This document shows positions 17,337 through 26,366 of a DNA stretch of 64,000 nucleotides, piece after piece. Position 1 is the first letter of the stretch, and each line of letters starts with the position of its first letter. Made by a program: the position numbers and the translations under genes. The stretch is from Clostridiaceae bacterium (GTDB taxonomy: Bacteria > Bacillota > Clostridia > Tissierellales > Sporanaerobacteraceae), in NCBI GenBank assembly GCA_019391515.1, contig JAHXQP010000029.1, positions 32,411 to 96,410 of the forward strand, given 5' to 3'. The notes beneath the pieces are model-generated. The model did not search any database. It was not told the origin of the DNA and worked only from the letters and a program-made list of their open reading frames with translations.

Positions 17337-18059
17337 CTATTGTTTTTTTAATTCTTCAACTTCTTCTGCAGTTAATTCTCTATACTCTCCTGGAGGAAGA
17401 TTTTCATCTAATTTTAGGGTTCCCATAGAAATCCTTTTTAAATATAAAACTTCCATATCTATGGATTGAAACATTCTTTTTACTTGATGGAACTTCCCTT
17501 CCATTATAGTTAAGTATACTTTAGATATATAATTTGACTCAATTATTTCAAGTTTAGATGGCATGGTCTTATATCCATCATCTAAAACTATTCCCTCTTT
17601 AAATGAATCAATATATTTATCATCTACATAGCCATCTACCTCTACATAATATTTTTTGTTTACCCCTTTCTTAGGAGACAACAGTCTATGAGTTAGCTTT
17701 CCATCATTAGTAAATAACAAAAGTCCCTCTGTATCTTTATCCAATCTTCCTACAGGATAAGGTTCAAATGCCAAGTATTCTTCATCTAATAAATCTAGTA
17801 CAGTACTAGAAAAAGGATCCCTTGTAGAAGAAATCACTCCTTTAGGTTTATTCATTATTAGATAAATGTATTTTTTATATTCTACTACTTCTCCATTTAT
17901 ACTTATTTCATCTTCATATGGATCAATTTTGATTGAATTGTTTTTTATAACTTCATCGTTTACTATCACTCTACCTTCTTTTATGTATTGCTTTATCTCC
18001 TTTCTACTTCCATATCCCATATTAGAAAGTATTTTATCTAATCGTTCTTTTTTTACCAT
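17337..18059 (-). CDS. RsuA/RluB family rRNA pseudouridine synthase
   Basis: 240 residues. An N-terminal S4 domain (RLDKILSNMGYGSRKEIKQYI) is followed by the RsuA-type catalytic domain, with PVGRLDKDTEGLLLFTNDG holding the catalytic aspartate near residue 105 and GKFHQVKRMF later. It modifies uridine 516 of 16S rRNA or a 23S site in the RluB/E subgroup. I choose the ATG at 18059, preceded by AAGGAGG; the longer track start at 18098 is unsupported. Confidence 0.92.
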   Translation of the reverse strand: MVKKERLDKILSNMGYGSRKEIKQYIKEGRVIVNDEVIKNNSIKIDPYEDEISINGEVVEYKKYIYLIMNKPKGVISSTRDPFSSTVLDLLDEEYLAFEPYPVGRLDKDTEGLLLFTNDGKLTHRLLSPKKGVNKKYYVEVDGYVDDKYIDSFKEGIVLDDGYKTMPSKLEIIESNYISKVYLTIMEGKFHQVKRMFQSIDMEVLYLKRISMGTLKLDENLPPGEYRELTAEEVEELKKQ

Positions 18060-18203
18060 ATAAGCCTCCTTGATATATACTATATTAATATTATACACTA
18101 TTTTATTATTTATCCCTAAATATTAAGTTAAGAATAATTTATACAAAAAAAGATAAAATAATCATATACCTTTTTTATTATTATAGAAAGAAAGGAGAAT
18201 ATT

Positions 18204-18380
18204 ATGAGAGTAGATAAAACTGATGCTCCATTAGATGGAGTTAAATGTGTTGTTAATACTTGTCAATATCATGAACAAGGAGATTATTGTACTGCAGAAG
18301 CTATAGAAATTCAACCTAGAAATGCTACTTCTACAGAAGAAACAGATTGTGCTACATTTTCCCCCACTACTAGGGGATAA
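18204..18380 (+). CDS. Small DUF1540 protein
   Basis: 58 residues, too short for the ORF track. Translation of the ATG at 18204, with AAAGGAG upstream, gives a single cysteine-rich DUF1540 domain: VKCVVNTCQYHEQGDYCTAEAIEI and a last cysteine in ETDCATF. The four spaced cysteines suggest a small metal site. The family is frequent in spore-forming Firmicutes and has no proven function. It stands alone on the plus strand, converging on the next gene. Confidence 0.88.
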   Translation: MRVDKTDAPLDGVKCVVNTCQYHEQGDYCTAEAIEIQPRNATSTEETDCATFSPTTRG

Positions 18381-18409
18381 AATAAGGCAGGTAATACCTG
18401 CCTTATTTT
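18379..18409. terminator. Bidirectional terminator
   Basis: Inverted repeat AATAAGGCAGGT / ACCTGCCTTATT with a 3-base loop and A/T flanks. It overlaps the stop codons of both convergent genes (DUF1540 and the P-loop protein). Confidence 0.88.
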
Positions 18410-18828
18410 GCCTCTAGTACTTCAGCTTTTCCTTTCAATTCTTCAGGAATTTGATCCAAAGTATAATCTAGTCCAATATAAAAATCTGTATTTAATTTTT
18501 CACTTATTTCTTCTAAAGCTTCAGCCAATCTTTTTAATTGGTCTGAATCTATGTCTATAATTTTATATATTCCATCTACATAAATCTTCTCTAAATCATA
18601 ATCCATACCTATAGCTCCACATAAAAAGCCATAGAAAGATTCAATACTTTTAATATTGAACTCCATGGCGTTTATTAATCTCACTGAATAATCAAGAGTA
18701 AATATATGGTTGTCATCTACATCAATAAATGCAATATTTCCGTTCCCAGTTTTTATATCCTCATTTGCCATTTCAATTAAACGTTTAGTTTTACCAGTAC
18801 CTTTAGTGCCACAAATAAATTTTATCAT
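18403..18828 (-). CDS. Small P-loop ATP-binding protein
   Basis: 141 residues. A Walker A motif ICGTKGTGKTKRLIEMAN is at the extreme N-terminus and a possible Walker B strand (NIAFIDVDDNHIF) about 20 residues on. The rest is an acidic alpha/beta region with no second recognisable domain. Similar short proteins in Clostridia are often given vague twitching-motility or ATP-binding labels. The ATG at 18828 has GGAGG ten bases upstream; the GTG at 18837 overlaps the ribosome site. The substrate is unknown. Confidence 0.7.
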   Translation of the reverse strand: MIKFICGTKGTGKTKRLIEMANEDIKTGNGNIAFIDVDDNHIFTLDYSVRLINAMEFNIKSIESFYGFLCGAIGMDYDLEKIYVDGIYKIIDIDSDQLKRLAEALEEISEKLNTDFYIGLDYTLDQIPEELKGKAEVLEAK

Positions 18829-18912
18829 TTCTATCACTCCTCCAACCTTATATTTAAAAAACTTGTATATTTATACTTTCTACAAAGAAATCGTTTTTCC
18901 TTCATTTTTTTA

Positions 18913-19869
18913 TTATTTTTTTAATTTTCTTAAAGCTTTTCCATTTAAATAGTCACAGTTTTTTCCCTGATAGCTTTCTCTTATTTCCATTTCCTCTACA
19001 ATACTGTCCCTAATTTTCCACCAGCTTTCATTCCAGTTTACAAATAAAGAATTCTCTTCTGGTGCTCTACCTATAATTCTTTGAACAATTATATTGTCAT
19101 TAAGATATTCTAAAAATAGAATAACCCTTTCTATATATTCATCTTTCGATATTATAGATATTTTTCCTTCATTATACATTCTTCCTAAAGTAGTTCCTTC
19201 CAAAATATAAAGGGCATGGAGTTTTACTTCATCTACTCTAAGAGCAGAAATAACCTTCGCACATTCCATTACATCTTTTTCATCATCCCAAGGTAGATTC
19301 AATATTAAATGAGCACAAGTTCTAATTCCATATTTCTTGCATAATAGAATACTATCTATAAATTCAGCTAAAGTATGTCCTCTATTTATCTTATAAAGAG
19401 TATGATAGTTTACAGTTTGAAGGCCTATTTCCATTGTTATCTCCAAATCATACCTTTCTTTAATTTCTGATAAATACTGTAGATATTCTTCATTAATTGA
19501 ATCTGGACGGGTAGATATAGATATACCTACTATATCTTCTACTATGGATTCCTCTACTACCTTTTTAAACTCTTCTATAGGCATATAAGTATTAGTAAAG
19601 TTTTGAAAATAACTTATAAATTTATTAGCCTTGTATCTTTTACTTATGTATTCCTTGTTTTTCATAACCTGTTCTTTTACAGAAATCTCACTAGATAAAT
19701 TTTCAAAAGAGCCTCCTTCTTCTCCACAAAATATACATCCACCAATTCCAACACATCCATCCCTATTGGGACAAGTTAGAGGCAGTTTTATAGGAAGTTT
19801 ATAAACTTTTTCTCCAAATCTATCCTTTAAATAATCAGAATACACATTGTATACAGTTATACTACTCAA
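18913..19869 (-). CDS. Radical SAM protein, TIGR01212/YhcC family
   Basis: 318 residues. The radical SAM cysteines appear in the family-specific form LTCPNRDGCVGIGGCIFCGEEGG near residue 33, so the CxxxCxxC-type cluster site is embedded in a longer Cys-rich loop. The TIM-barrel core includes GISISTRPD and MEIGLQTVN. Members are conserved in Firmicutes and Proteobacteria (E. coli YhcC) but their substrate is not established. The start is TTG at 19869 with AAGGATG upstream. It appears monocistronic. Confidence 0.88.
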   Translation of the reverse strand: MSSITVYNVYSDYLKDRFGEKVYKLPIKLPLTCPNRDGCVGIGGCIFCGEEGGSFENLSSEISVKEQVMKNKEYISKRYKANKFISYFQNFTNTYMPIEEFKKVVEESIVEDIVGISISTRPDSINEEYLQYLSEIKERYDLEITMEIGLQTVNYHTLYKINRGHTLAEFIDSILLCKKYGIRTCAHLILNLPWDDEKDVMECAKVISALRVDEVKLHALYILEGTTLGRMYNEGKISIISKDEYIERVILFLEYLNDNIIVQRIIGRAPEENSLFVNWNESWWKIRDSIVEEMEIRESYQGKNCDYLNGKALRKLKK

Positions 19870-19950
19870 AATACCACATCCTTTAATATTTAAATACTAT
19901 CATAAATAATATTATAGCTTATATAATGAGTCAAGGAAGTATGCTAGCTC

Positions 19951-19998
19951 AAAAACTATGCGTGAGCCAAAATAATACCTTTGACTCACGCATAGTTT
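19951..19998 (-). terminator. Long terminator hairpin after bcp
   Basis: Fourteen perfect base pairs (AAACTATGCGTGAG / CTCACGCATAGTTT), one mismatch, then a further four pairs (CAAA/TTTG). A TTTTT tail follows on the minus strand. It overlaps the stop codon of the thiol peroxidase gene. Confidence 0.8.
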
Positions 19999-20449
19999 AC
20001 AGATTTTCTTTTATAAATTCTAATACTTCTTCTGCATGTCCTTTAGCTTTAACTTTTCTAAATTCTTTTACAATATTTCCTTTTTTATCTATAATAAAAG
20101 TAGATCTTTCAACACCTAAATACTCTTTTCCATACATCTTCTTAGGTTTTAATACACCATACATTTCATGAACTTTTTTATCCTCATCACTTAATAGTAA
20201 AAATTGTAAATCCAGTTTATCACTAAATTTAGCATGTGATTTCAAACTATCCTTGCTAATTCCTAGTATCACAGTATCCAGCCTTTCAAACTCTTCATGT
20301 AAATCCCTAAATTCTGAAGCTTCTATTGCACAACCTTTGGTATTATCTCTTGGATAAAAATAAAGAACTACATTCTTTTTTCCTAAATAATCACTTAAAG
20401 AAATTTCTTGTCCATTGGTTTCTTTTAATGTAAAATCTGGTGCTTTCAT
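19997..20449 (-). CDS. bcp: Thiol peroxidase, Bcp/PrxQ family
   Basis: 150 residues with the peroxiredoxin fold. The peroxidatic cysteine is in DNTKGCAIEASEFRD near residue 45. The partner cysteine five residues later, found in atypical two-cysteine Bcp proteins, is absent (ASEF), so this is a one-cysteine form needing an external thiol. It reduces peroxides and helps an anaerobe survive oxygen. The ATG at 20449 has AAGGAG nine bases upstream. It follows the HAD phosphatase gene by 13 bases in one operon. Confidence 0.9.
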   Translation of the reverse strand: MKAPDFTLKETNGQEISLSDYLGKKNVVLYFYPRDNTKGCAIEASEFRDLHEEFERLDTVILGISKDSLKSHAKFSDKLDLQFLLLSDEDKKVHEMYGVLKPKKMYGKEYLGVERSTFIIDKKGNIVKEFRKVKAKGHAEEVLEFIKENL

Positions 20450-20462
20450 TTTACTCACTCCT

Positions 20463-21311
20463 TTATAACTTTAATACCCTTTTTAGAATATGAGCAACAC
20501 CATTTTCATTATTATTTTTATCTGTTATAATATTTGAAACTTTTTTTATCTTTTCAGTAGCATTTTTCATAGCTATTCCAAGTCCAGCATTTTTAATCAT
20601 TGCTATATCATTATTATCATCTCCTATAGCAATAATCTCTTTAGGTGAAACCCTTTTTTTTCTTCCGTACTCTTCTAAGCTTAGCCACTTTGTACCAAAG
20701 GGATTCATAACTTCTAAAAGTCCAACCCCCTGGTTTATATGGGAACCATCTAAATTATACATTACATGACAATTATACTTTTCAAAGTATTTATCTGATA
20801 AATATAAGTGAAATCCTTCCAAGTCTTCCTTGCTCCCCATATATACTACTGCTAAAACTTTAGGTTCTGAAACTTTAAAAATATCTTCTACTTTTTTAAA
20901 TCTATCTGGATTGTCCTCTAAATAATTGTGATATTTAGAATCATCTTTGTCCAATTCAATGATCATATCATAGCCATCCTCATATCCATCTACATGGACA
21001 ATAGGATGTAATCCCTTCTTTTTTCCTTCCTTTACTAAAATGTGAAAATCATCTACATCTAAATATTTTTTAATCAATATTTTATCATCTTTCATTCTTC
21101 TAACTATATTTCCATTGTTAGCTAATATCACTAACTCACTATCTATATCTCTAACTTTTTCTTTAGCAGACCAATACCTTCTTCCTGTAGCAATAACCAC
21201 TTCATATCCTCTGCTCATCAGTTCTTTCAAAGTTTCTAAATTTTCTTGTGATATTCTTTTTTCATCATTAAGTAATGTACCATCTAAATCAATAGCAATT
21301 AATTTATACAT
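20463..21311 (-). CDS. Cof-type HAD-IIB phosphatase
   Basis: 282 residues. HAD motif I is IAIDLDGTLLN at residue 5. The lysine region and the C-terminal motif IAIGDDNNDIAMIKNAGLGIAM are typical of the Cof/YidA subgroup with a C2 cap. These enzymes dephosphorylate sugar phosphates or flavin/thiamine intermediates and are promiscuous, so no substrate is assigned. It is co-transcribed with bcp. ATG at 21311 with GGTGATG upstream. Confidence 0.9.
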   Translation of the reverse strand: MYKLIAIDLDGTLLNDEKRISQENLETLKELMSRGYEVVIATGRRYWSAKEKVRDIDSELVILANNGNIVRRMKDDKILIKKYLDVDDFHILVKEGKKKGLHPIVHVDGYEDGYDMIIELDKDDSKYHNYLEDNPDRFKKVEDIFKVSEPKVLAVVYMGSKEDLEGFHLYLSDKYFEKYNCHVMYNLDGSHINQGVGLLEVMNPFGTKWLSLEEYGRKKRVSPKEIIAIGDDNNDIAMIKNAGLGIAMKNATEKIKKVSNIITDKNNNENGVAHILKRVLKL

Positions 21312-21348
21312 TTACATCACCCTATATATCTTTTTATATTTAACTATT

Positions 21349-22650
21349 TTAGTAATTATAGTATTGGACAAAAGATTTGTAAACATAGTAGTGATCATCT
21401 ACTCCTCCTAATTCTCTTACTGAGTGCATACTAAGTATTGGATTTCCTATATCTACAGATGGAATATCTAATTGTGTAGAGGATATAGGTCCAATAGTTG
21501 AGCCGCCTCTTTCATCAGATCTATTTACAAACTTTTGAACAGGTACTTCTGCCAATTTACATATGCTTTCATATATAGCTGAAGATATACTATCTGTAGT
21601 ATAAGCTTGATTTGCACTTAACTTTATAGCAGGTCCACCATTTATAACTGGCCTACTAGTTGGATCTTGTTTTTGTTTATAATTTGGATGTACTCCATGA
21701 GCCATGTCGGAAGATATTAAAAAAGAATTAGAAAGGCTTCTGTAAAAATCTTCTCTATTTTTCCCTAAGGATAAACAAATTCTTTCTAACACAGTTCGTA
21801 GCATAGGACTTGCCGCTCCCTGTTTAGTAGTACTTCCTACTTCTTCATTATCGAATAAAACCATTACATTGGTTTTATTATTTACTTTAGAATCTAAAAG
21901 TCCTTTAATCCCTGCATGGACCATAGCCAAATCATCTAATTTCCCACAAGAAATAAATTCATTATTTAGTCCTACTATTTTTCCTTTTTCATATTCATAT
22001 AAAAATAGATCAAAATCTAAAATATCCTCTATATTTACATCAAGCTCTTTTGCTATTTCTCCAATTAGAAAATCATCTTTCTCAAACTCTTCGTTGATCA
22101 TGGAAACAAGAGGCAAAGTTTCATTTTGAGTATTTAGCTTAATACCTTCATTTACCTTTCTATTCATATGTATAGCTAAATTTGGTATAACCATTAGCGG
22201 CTTGTCTATATCTATAAGATAAGATTTTGGGTTAAATATATCTTCCCCTTTTAGTGTAACCCTTCCTGCCAATGATAGAGGTCTATCAAGCCAAGTATTA
22301 AGTATAGGTCCTCCATAAACTTCTGTATTAAGCCTTAAAAAGGCATCTTCTTCTACCATTTCTGGACTAGGTTTTATTTTAAAAGTTGGGGAATCTGTGT
22401 GGGCTCCTATTAATTTAAACCCTTCACTTTCAATATCACCTTTTCCTACCACAAAAGCAATAAGAGCAGAACCATTTTTAGTTACAAAATATTTTCCACT
22501 CTTTGTAATCTTCCAATTTTCACTAGGATCCAATTCAACAAATCCATTTTCAATAAGTTCCTTTTTAACATTTTCTACTACATGAAAAGCACTTGGACTA
22601 TTGTCAATAAAATCTATTAATTCCTGAGCAAATTCTAATTTTCTAGTCAA
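21349..22650 (-). CDS. apeB: M18 family aminopeptidase
   Basis: 433 residues. Zinc-binding signatures of M18 peptidases are visible: GAHTDSPTFKIKP, LFDNEEVGSTTKQGA and SSDMAHGVHPNY. It removes N-terminal residues, often acidic ones, from peptides in the cytosol. I place the start at TTG 22650, with GGAGGG about eight bases upstream. The longer track ORF (22689) would run into the terminator of the neighbouring gene and gains a non-conserved leader. Confidence 0.9.
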   Translation of the reverse strand: MTRKLEFAQELIDFIDNSPSAFHVVENVKKELIENGFVELDPSENWKITKSGKYFVTKNGSALIAFVVGKGDIESEGFKLIGAHTDSPTFKIKPSPEMVEEDAFLRLNTEVYGGPILNTWLDRPLSLAGRVTLKGEDIFNPKSYLIDIDKPLMVIPNLAIHMNRKVNEGIKLNTQNETLPLVSMINEEFEKDDFLIGEIAKELDVNIEDILDFDLFLYEYEKGKIVGLNNEFISCGKLDDLAMVHAGIKGLLDSKVNNKTNVMVLFDNEEVGSTTKQGAASPMLRTVLERICLSLGKNREDFYRSLSNSFLISSDMAHGVHPNYKQKQDPTSRPVINGGPAIKLSANQAYTTDSISSAIYESICKLAEVPVQKFVNRSDERGGSTIGPISSTQLDIPSVDIGNPILSMHSVRELGGVDDHYYVYKSFVQYYNY

Positions 22651-22675
22651 AAAAATCATCCCTCCTATTTTATTT

Positions 22676-22710
22676 AAAAAGTACTCCAACTATTAGTTGA
22701 AGTACTTTTT
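22676..22710 (-). terminator. Terminator after DUF1292 gene
   Basis: Stem AAAAAGTACTCCAAC / GTTGAAGTACTTTTT (one G-T wobble), 5-base loop, with T-rich tails. It separates the DUF1292 gene from the aminopeptidase and argues for the shorter start of the latter. Confidence 0.87.
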
Positions 22711-22720
22711 ATTAAAATTT

Positions 22721-23074
22721 TTATTCTTCCTCTAAATCTTCAATATCTTCCTCTTCTACAAACAATGTATAGAAAGCTTCTGAAACCAATTCAAACTCTT
22801 CGTCACTTTCTATCTGGCCTAATTCTATACCATCTTCAACTTCTATATATTCATATAAAAGTACCTCTTCTTCTCCCATAGGAACCAATGCAATATATGC
22901 TTTATCCTCTACTTCAAATATTCCTAATACATTGCACTCCATTTCGCTACCATCTTCTAATGTAAGATATATTATGCCAGGTTCTTCATGATCATGGTCA
23001 CAACCACAGCCACATCCACAATCTTCATCTGAATGGTTACAACATTCATGATTTTCTTCATGCTTATTTGTCAT
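22721..23074 (-). CDS. DUF1292 protein with Cys/His-rich N-terminus
   Basis: 117 residues. Residues about 30-90 form a DUF1292 domain (IYLTLEDGSEMECNVLGIF, YIALVP), a very acidic family found beside ruvX/mreB-type genes in Firmicutes. In front is an unusual leader HECCNHSDEDCGCGCGCDHDHEE, with seven cysteines and six histidines in about 25 residues, which suggests metal binding. Of three consecutive ATGs the third (23074) is best spaced from GGAG. It is transcribed alone, ending at a strong terminator. The role of the domain is unknown. Confidence 0.85.
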   Translation of the reverse strand: MTNKHEENHECCNHSDEDCGCGCGCDHDHEEPGIIYLTLEDGSEMECNVLGIFEVEDKAYIALVPMGEEEVLLYEYIEVEDGIELGQIESDEEFELVSEAFYTLFVEEEDIEDLEEE

Positions 23075-23157
23075 CATCATTCTCCTTTTTTGAGTTTATT
23101 TAGTATATATGCTTATAATATCCTATTTTATACTATAAGTATATAGGAAATAAAATT

Positions 23158-24615
23158 TTATTTAATTTCTTTAAGAACTTCAACTAATAGCTCCCACATA
23201 TTTTTAGTAGAAAATATACTAAGTTTTTCTCCTGGAGTATGAACATCATACATATTTGGTCCAAAAGAAACCATATCCATTTCTTTAAACTTTTCTTTGA
23301 AAAGTCCACATTCAAGGCCTGCATGAATTGCAGATATTTCTATTTCTTCCCCAAACTTTTCTTTATAAACCTTTTGGAATACTCCCCTTATATAAGAATC
23401 TTTTTCATACTGCCATTCTGGATAAGAAGCATATCTTTCCCAATTTCCACCTAATATTTCTGATATAATAGCCATTTTACTTGCCAAATCTTCTTTTAAA
23501 CTTCTTACAGAACTTCTTATAGAGCTTTCAAAACTAACTACATCTTCTAAAGTTTTCACTATACCTAAATTATTTGAACTTTCAACTAATCCCTCTATTT
23601 CCCTACTCATAGTTTGAACACCATTGGGAATTAGTATTAAAGTAGCAATTACTTTTTCAGTGGTTTCATTGCTAAATACTTTATCTATATTTATTTCCTT
23701 TTTATTTACTTCTATTCTTACATTTTCATCTGTTGATTTTAATTCATTTTTAAACTCTTCTTCTACATTTTTAACTACCTTTTTAAAATCCAATTCATCT
23801 TTTTCGTCTATTAAAACTAGTGCTTCACCACTTCTTGGAATAGCATTGGTCTTTGCTCCACCTTCAACTTTTCCAATACTATAGTCTATTTCTTTTTTCA
23901 ATTTATAAAGCAATCTACCCATTAATTTATTTCCATTTCCCCTACCTTGGTCTATTTCCATACCTGAATGACCACCTTTAAGACCTGTAATTTCTAAGAG
24001 ATAAGGTGTTTTACCTTCTTTTGATTTTTCCCATACTATAGGTATTTCTACTCTATCTCTTTCTCCACCAGCACAACTTACTAATAGTTTTCCCTCTTCT
24101 TCCGAATCTATGTTTATTAAGATTTTACCATTAATATGTTTTGGATCCAAGGCAATTGCTCCATCCATACCAGTTTCTTCTGATGTTGTTACAAGTACCT
24201 CTAGTGGTGGATGAGATATATCATTAGAATCGAGTATTGCTAAACACATAGCCACAGCAATTCCATTATCTGCCCCTAATGTAGTACCTGTTCCTTTTAT
24301 ATAATCTCCATCAATTTGAAGTTTTATAGGATCTTTTGAGAAATCATGATCTACATATGATTCTTTTTCACAGACCATGTCCATATGTCCTTGTAAAACT
24401 ACCGTTGGTGAGTTTTCATATCCTTTAGTACCAGATTTCTTTATTATAATATTTAAAGCCTCATCTTGAATTACCTCTAAACCACGTTCTTTTGCAAAGT
24501 TTACTAAATAATCACTTACCTTTTTTTCTTCACCTGAACAGCGAGGTATCCTAGTTAACTCTTCAAAATAATAAAATACTTTTTCTGGAGTTAAATTTTC
24601 CAATACTCTTGTCAT
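23158..24615 (-). CDS. pepD: Aminoacyl-histidine dipeptidase (M20, PepD/carnosinase type)
   Basis: 485 residues, standard length for PepD. Metal-ligand motifs are VVLQGHMDMVCEK, LGADNGIAVA and TSEETGMDGA, with a final histidine in MYDVHTPGEKLS. It is a di-zinc exopeptidase acting on Xaa-His and other dipeptides. The ATG at 24615 has AAGGGA upstream. The preceding methyltransferase gene ends only 24 bases away, so readthrough transcription is possible, but the functions look unrelated. Confidence 0.93.
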   Translation of the reverse strand: MTRVLENLTPEKVFYYFEELTRIPRCSGEEKKVSDYLVNFAKERGLEVIQDEALNIIIKKSGTKGYENSPTVVLQGHMDMVCEKESYVDHDFSKDPIKLQIDGDYIKGTGTTLGADNGIAVAMCLAILDSNDISHPPLEVLVTTSEETGMDGAIALDPKHINGKILINIDSEEEGKLLVSCAGGERDRVEIPIVWEKSKEGKTPYLLEITGLKGGHSGMEIDQGRGNGNKLMGRLLYKLKKEIDYSIGKVEGGAKTNAIPRSGEALVLIDEKDELDFKKVVKNVEEEFKNELKSTDENVRIEVNKKEINIDKVFSNETTEKVIATLILIPNGVQTMSREIEGLVESSNNLGIVKTLEDVVSFESSIRSSVRSLKEDLASKMAIISEILGGNWERYASYPEWQYEKDSYIRGVFQKVYKEKFGEEIEISAIHAGLECGLFKEKFKEMDMVSFGPNMYDVHTPGEKLSIFSTKNMWELLVEVLKEIK

Positions 24616-24639
24616 AAAAAACCATCCCTTCATTTAAAA

Positions 24640-26055
24640 TTATACTTCAAATATGTATTTATTTTCATATCCAAATACATCTACTACCTTTATAGCTATA
24701 TTCCTTCTTGGCTTCTTAGGTAATTTTAATTCAATAAATTCTTCAATTTTATATATATCATTTTCTCTAAAATTTTGCCATCTACTAATAAACACTTCCT
24801 CATTATAATCTGTATCAATACTTATGAAATCTATTAAATTTAAAGAATCCTCTTCCAGTACTTCTTTAACTAATTTCTTGTACTTTTTCTCAATTGGAAT
24901 CTTATCTATATCTATTTCATACCCTTCCAATTCAATACTAATTAACTCTCCTTTATCTTTTAGATCCTGTTTATCTATTTCTTTAATCTTCAATTCCCCA
25001 TTAGAAGTCAGTTTTTCCCCTTCTAACCTTTGAAGTAGGAACTGATCTCCTTTTATATCTATAATTCTTTTTTGAACAGTTAAGGCTGAATGGAGCCCCA
25101 TATCTGATAGTATCCATCTTCTATTATGTTTTTCTGCAACTGCTGCTGTAGTGCCACTTCCAGCAAAAAAGTCGGCTATTATAGAGTTTTCATTAGTTGA
25201 AGATAAAATAATTCTTTCAAGGAGTTTTTCAGGTTTTTGAGTTGCATAACCTACCCTTTCCTTAGAAGTCCTTCCTACCATATCTATATTCCAAACATCT
25301 TTCATATTTACTAATGTATACCATCCTATATCATCAACAAACTCTTCCACTCCCTTAAATCTATAAGGCTTAAATCCTCTATTATAAGATTTCTCCTTTT
25401 GTGGATTAAATATATATTTTCTAGTTTTGGAATATAGTAAAATTGTATCATGTTTCCTTGAAAAATATTTTTTACTTACTCCTCCAGATTTATAGCTCCA
25501 AATTATCTCGTTTAAAAACATATCTTCACCAAATATTTCATCCATAAGGATTTTTACATAGTGAACTATATGCCAATCCAGATGTACATATATACTTCCT
25601 TCATCACTTAACAATTCTTTCATAAGTAAAAGTCTAGGATATAACATTTTTAGATAAGAAACAATTCCTTCTTTCCATATATCTGAATAAGCAAATTTTT
25701 CTATAGTTACTGTTTTGTCTTTTAAAGGCAGCCTTATCTTTGTATTATAATCTGCTTTTGATAAAAATGGTGGATCAATATATATAAGATCTATTTTTCC
25801 CTTCAAAGAAGGACAACTTTCCCCTTTTATTAATTCTTTCATTATATGTAGATTGTCTCCATAAATAAACCTATTAATAACCTCTTTTTTTTGAAAATCT
25901 CCAACTACTCCTTTAAAAAATCCACCTTCCTCTTTAGAAGGAACTATTATACTTTCTGTTGCAATTGACTGCCCTTTATTTAGAAGCTTTTCCACTTCCT
26001 CTTTTCCATCTTTTACTATATTAGAAAGTTCATCTATTATTAATTTATTCCTCAT
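24640..26055 (-). CDS. Orphan DNA adenine methyltransferase, beta class (type III Mod-like)
   Basis: 471 residues. Catalytic motif IV DLIYIDPPFLSKADYN lies near residue 85, before the SAM motif ADFFAGSGTTAAVAEKHN near residue 290. That order defines beta-class N6-adenine or N4-cytosine methyltransferases such as type III Mod and YhdJ. The C-terminal 150 residues are charged and may hold target recognition. No restriction subunit or specificity gene is adjacent. The ATG at 26055 has AAGGAGG; the 20-residue track extension lacks a site. Orphan enzymes of this kind usually act in epigenetic regulation, but the target site is unknown. Confidence 0.85.
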   Translation of the reverse strand: MRNKLIIDELSNIVKDGKEEVEKLLNKGQSIATESIIVPSKEEGGFFKGVVGDFQKKEVINRFIYGDNLHIMKELIKGESCPSLKGKIDLIYIDPPFLSKADYNTKIRLPLKDKTVTIEKFAYSDIWKEGIVSYLKMLYPRLLLMKELLSDEGSIYVHLDWHIVHYVKILMDEIFGEDMFLNEIIWSYKSGGVSKKYFSRKHDTILLYSKTRKYIFNPQKEKSYNRGFKPYRFKGVEEFVDDIGWYTLVNMKDVWNIDMVGRTSKERVGYATQKPEKLLERIILSSTNENSIIADFFAGSGTTAAVAEKHNRRWILSDMGLHSALTVQKRIIDIKGDQFLLQRLEGEKLTSNGELKIKEIDKQDLKDKGELISIELEGYEIDIDKIPIEKKYKKLVKEVLEEDSLNLIDFISIDTDYNEEVFISRWQNFRENDIYKIEEFIELKLPKKPRRNIAIKVVDVFGYENKYIFEV

Positions 26056-26366
26056 TTTATCCTCCTTTAAACCCTTATAACTTTTTATTCTATAAGTTTG
26101 TTGAAATACCTTCATCTACCTTTATATTATTAAAATATTAAGATATAGTTTTATTAAATAGTTGATAGGGGGAAAGATTTGTGAATATGTATAATTCTTT
26201 AATAGTAGAACTTCCTGAAGATATTAAAAAAACTATGTATTTTGGATAACTATGAAAAATCATTATAGATATGATCTTTTTGATAACTAAGTAGGAGAAA
26301 TAGAATATAGAGATAGATTGGAGTTATTTCAAATAGAGATAACTCCTTTTTTAAATTCTAATTAGC
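26056..26366 (+). other. Gap with a short plus-strand unit: 22-codon ORF
   Basis: 311 bases without an annotated gene. On the plus strand GGGGGA precedes a GTG by seven bases at 26181, opening a 22-codon frame (MNMYNSLIVELPEDIKKTMYFG) that stops at 26249. About 70 bases later comes a strong plus-strand terminator. A second frame from 26251 reads MKNHYRYDLFDN, stop, then further codons. It looks like a decayed small gene or a leader-peptide RNA. No family is recognised. Confidence 0.4.
26320..26352 (+). terminator. Plus-strand terminator in gene-free gap
   Basis: GGAGTTAT / ATAACTCC stem followed by TTTTTT on the plus strand only. No plus-strand gene of normal size precedes it, which implies a short transcript or gene remnant. 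Confidence 0.75.
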
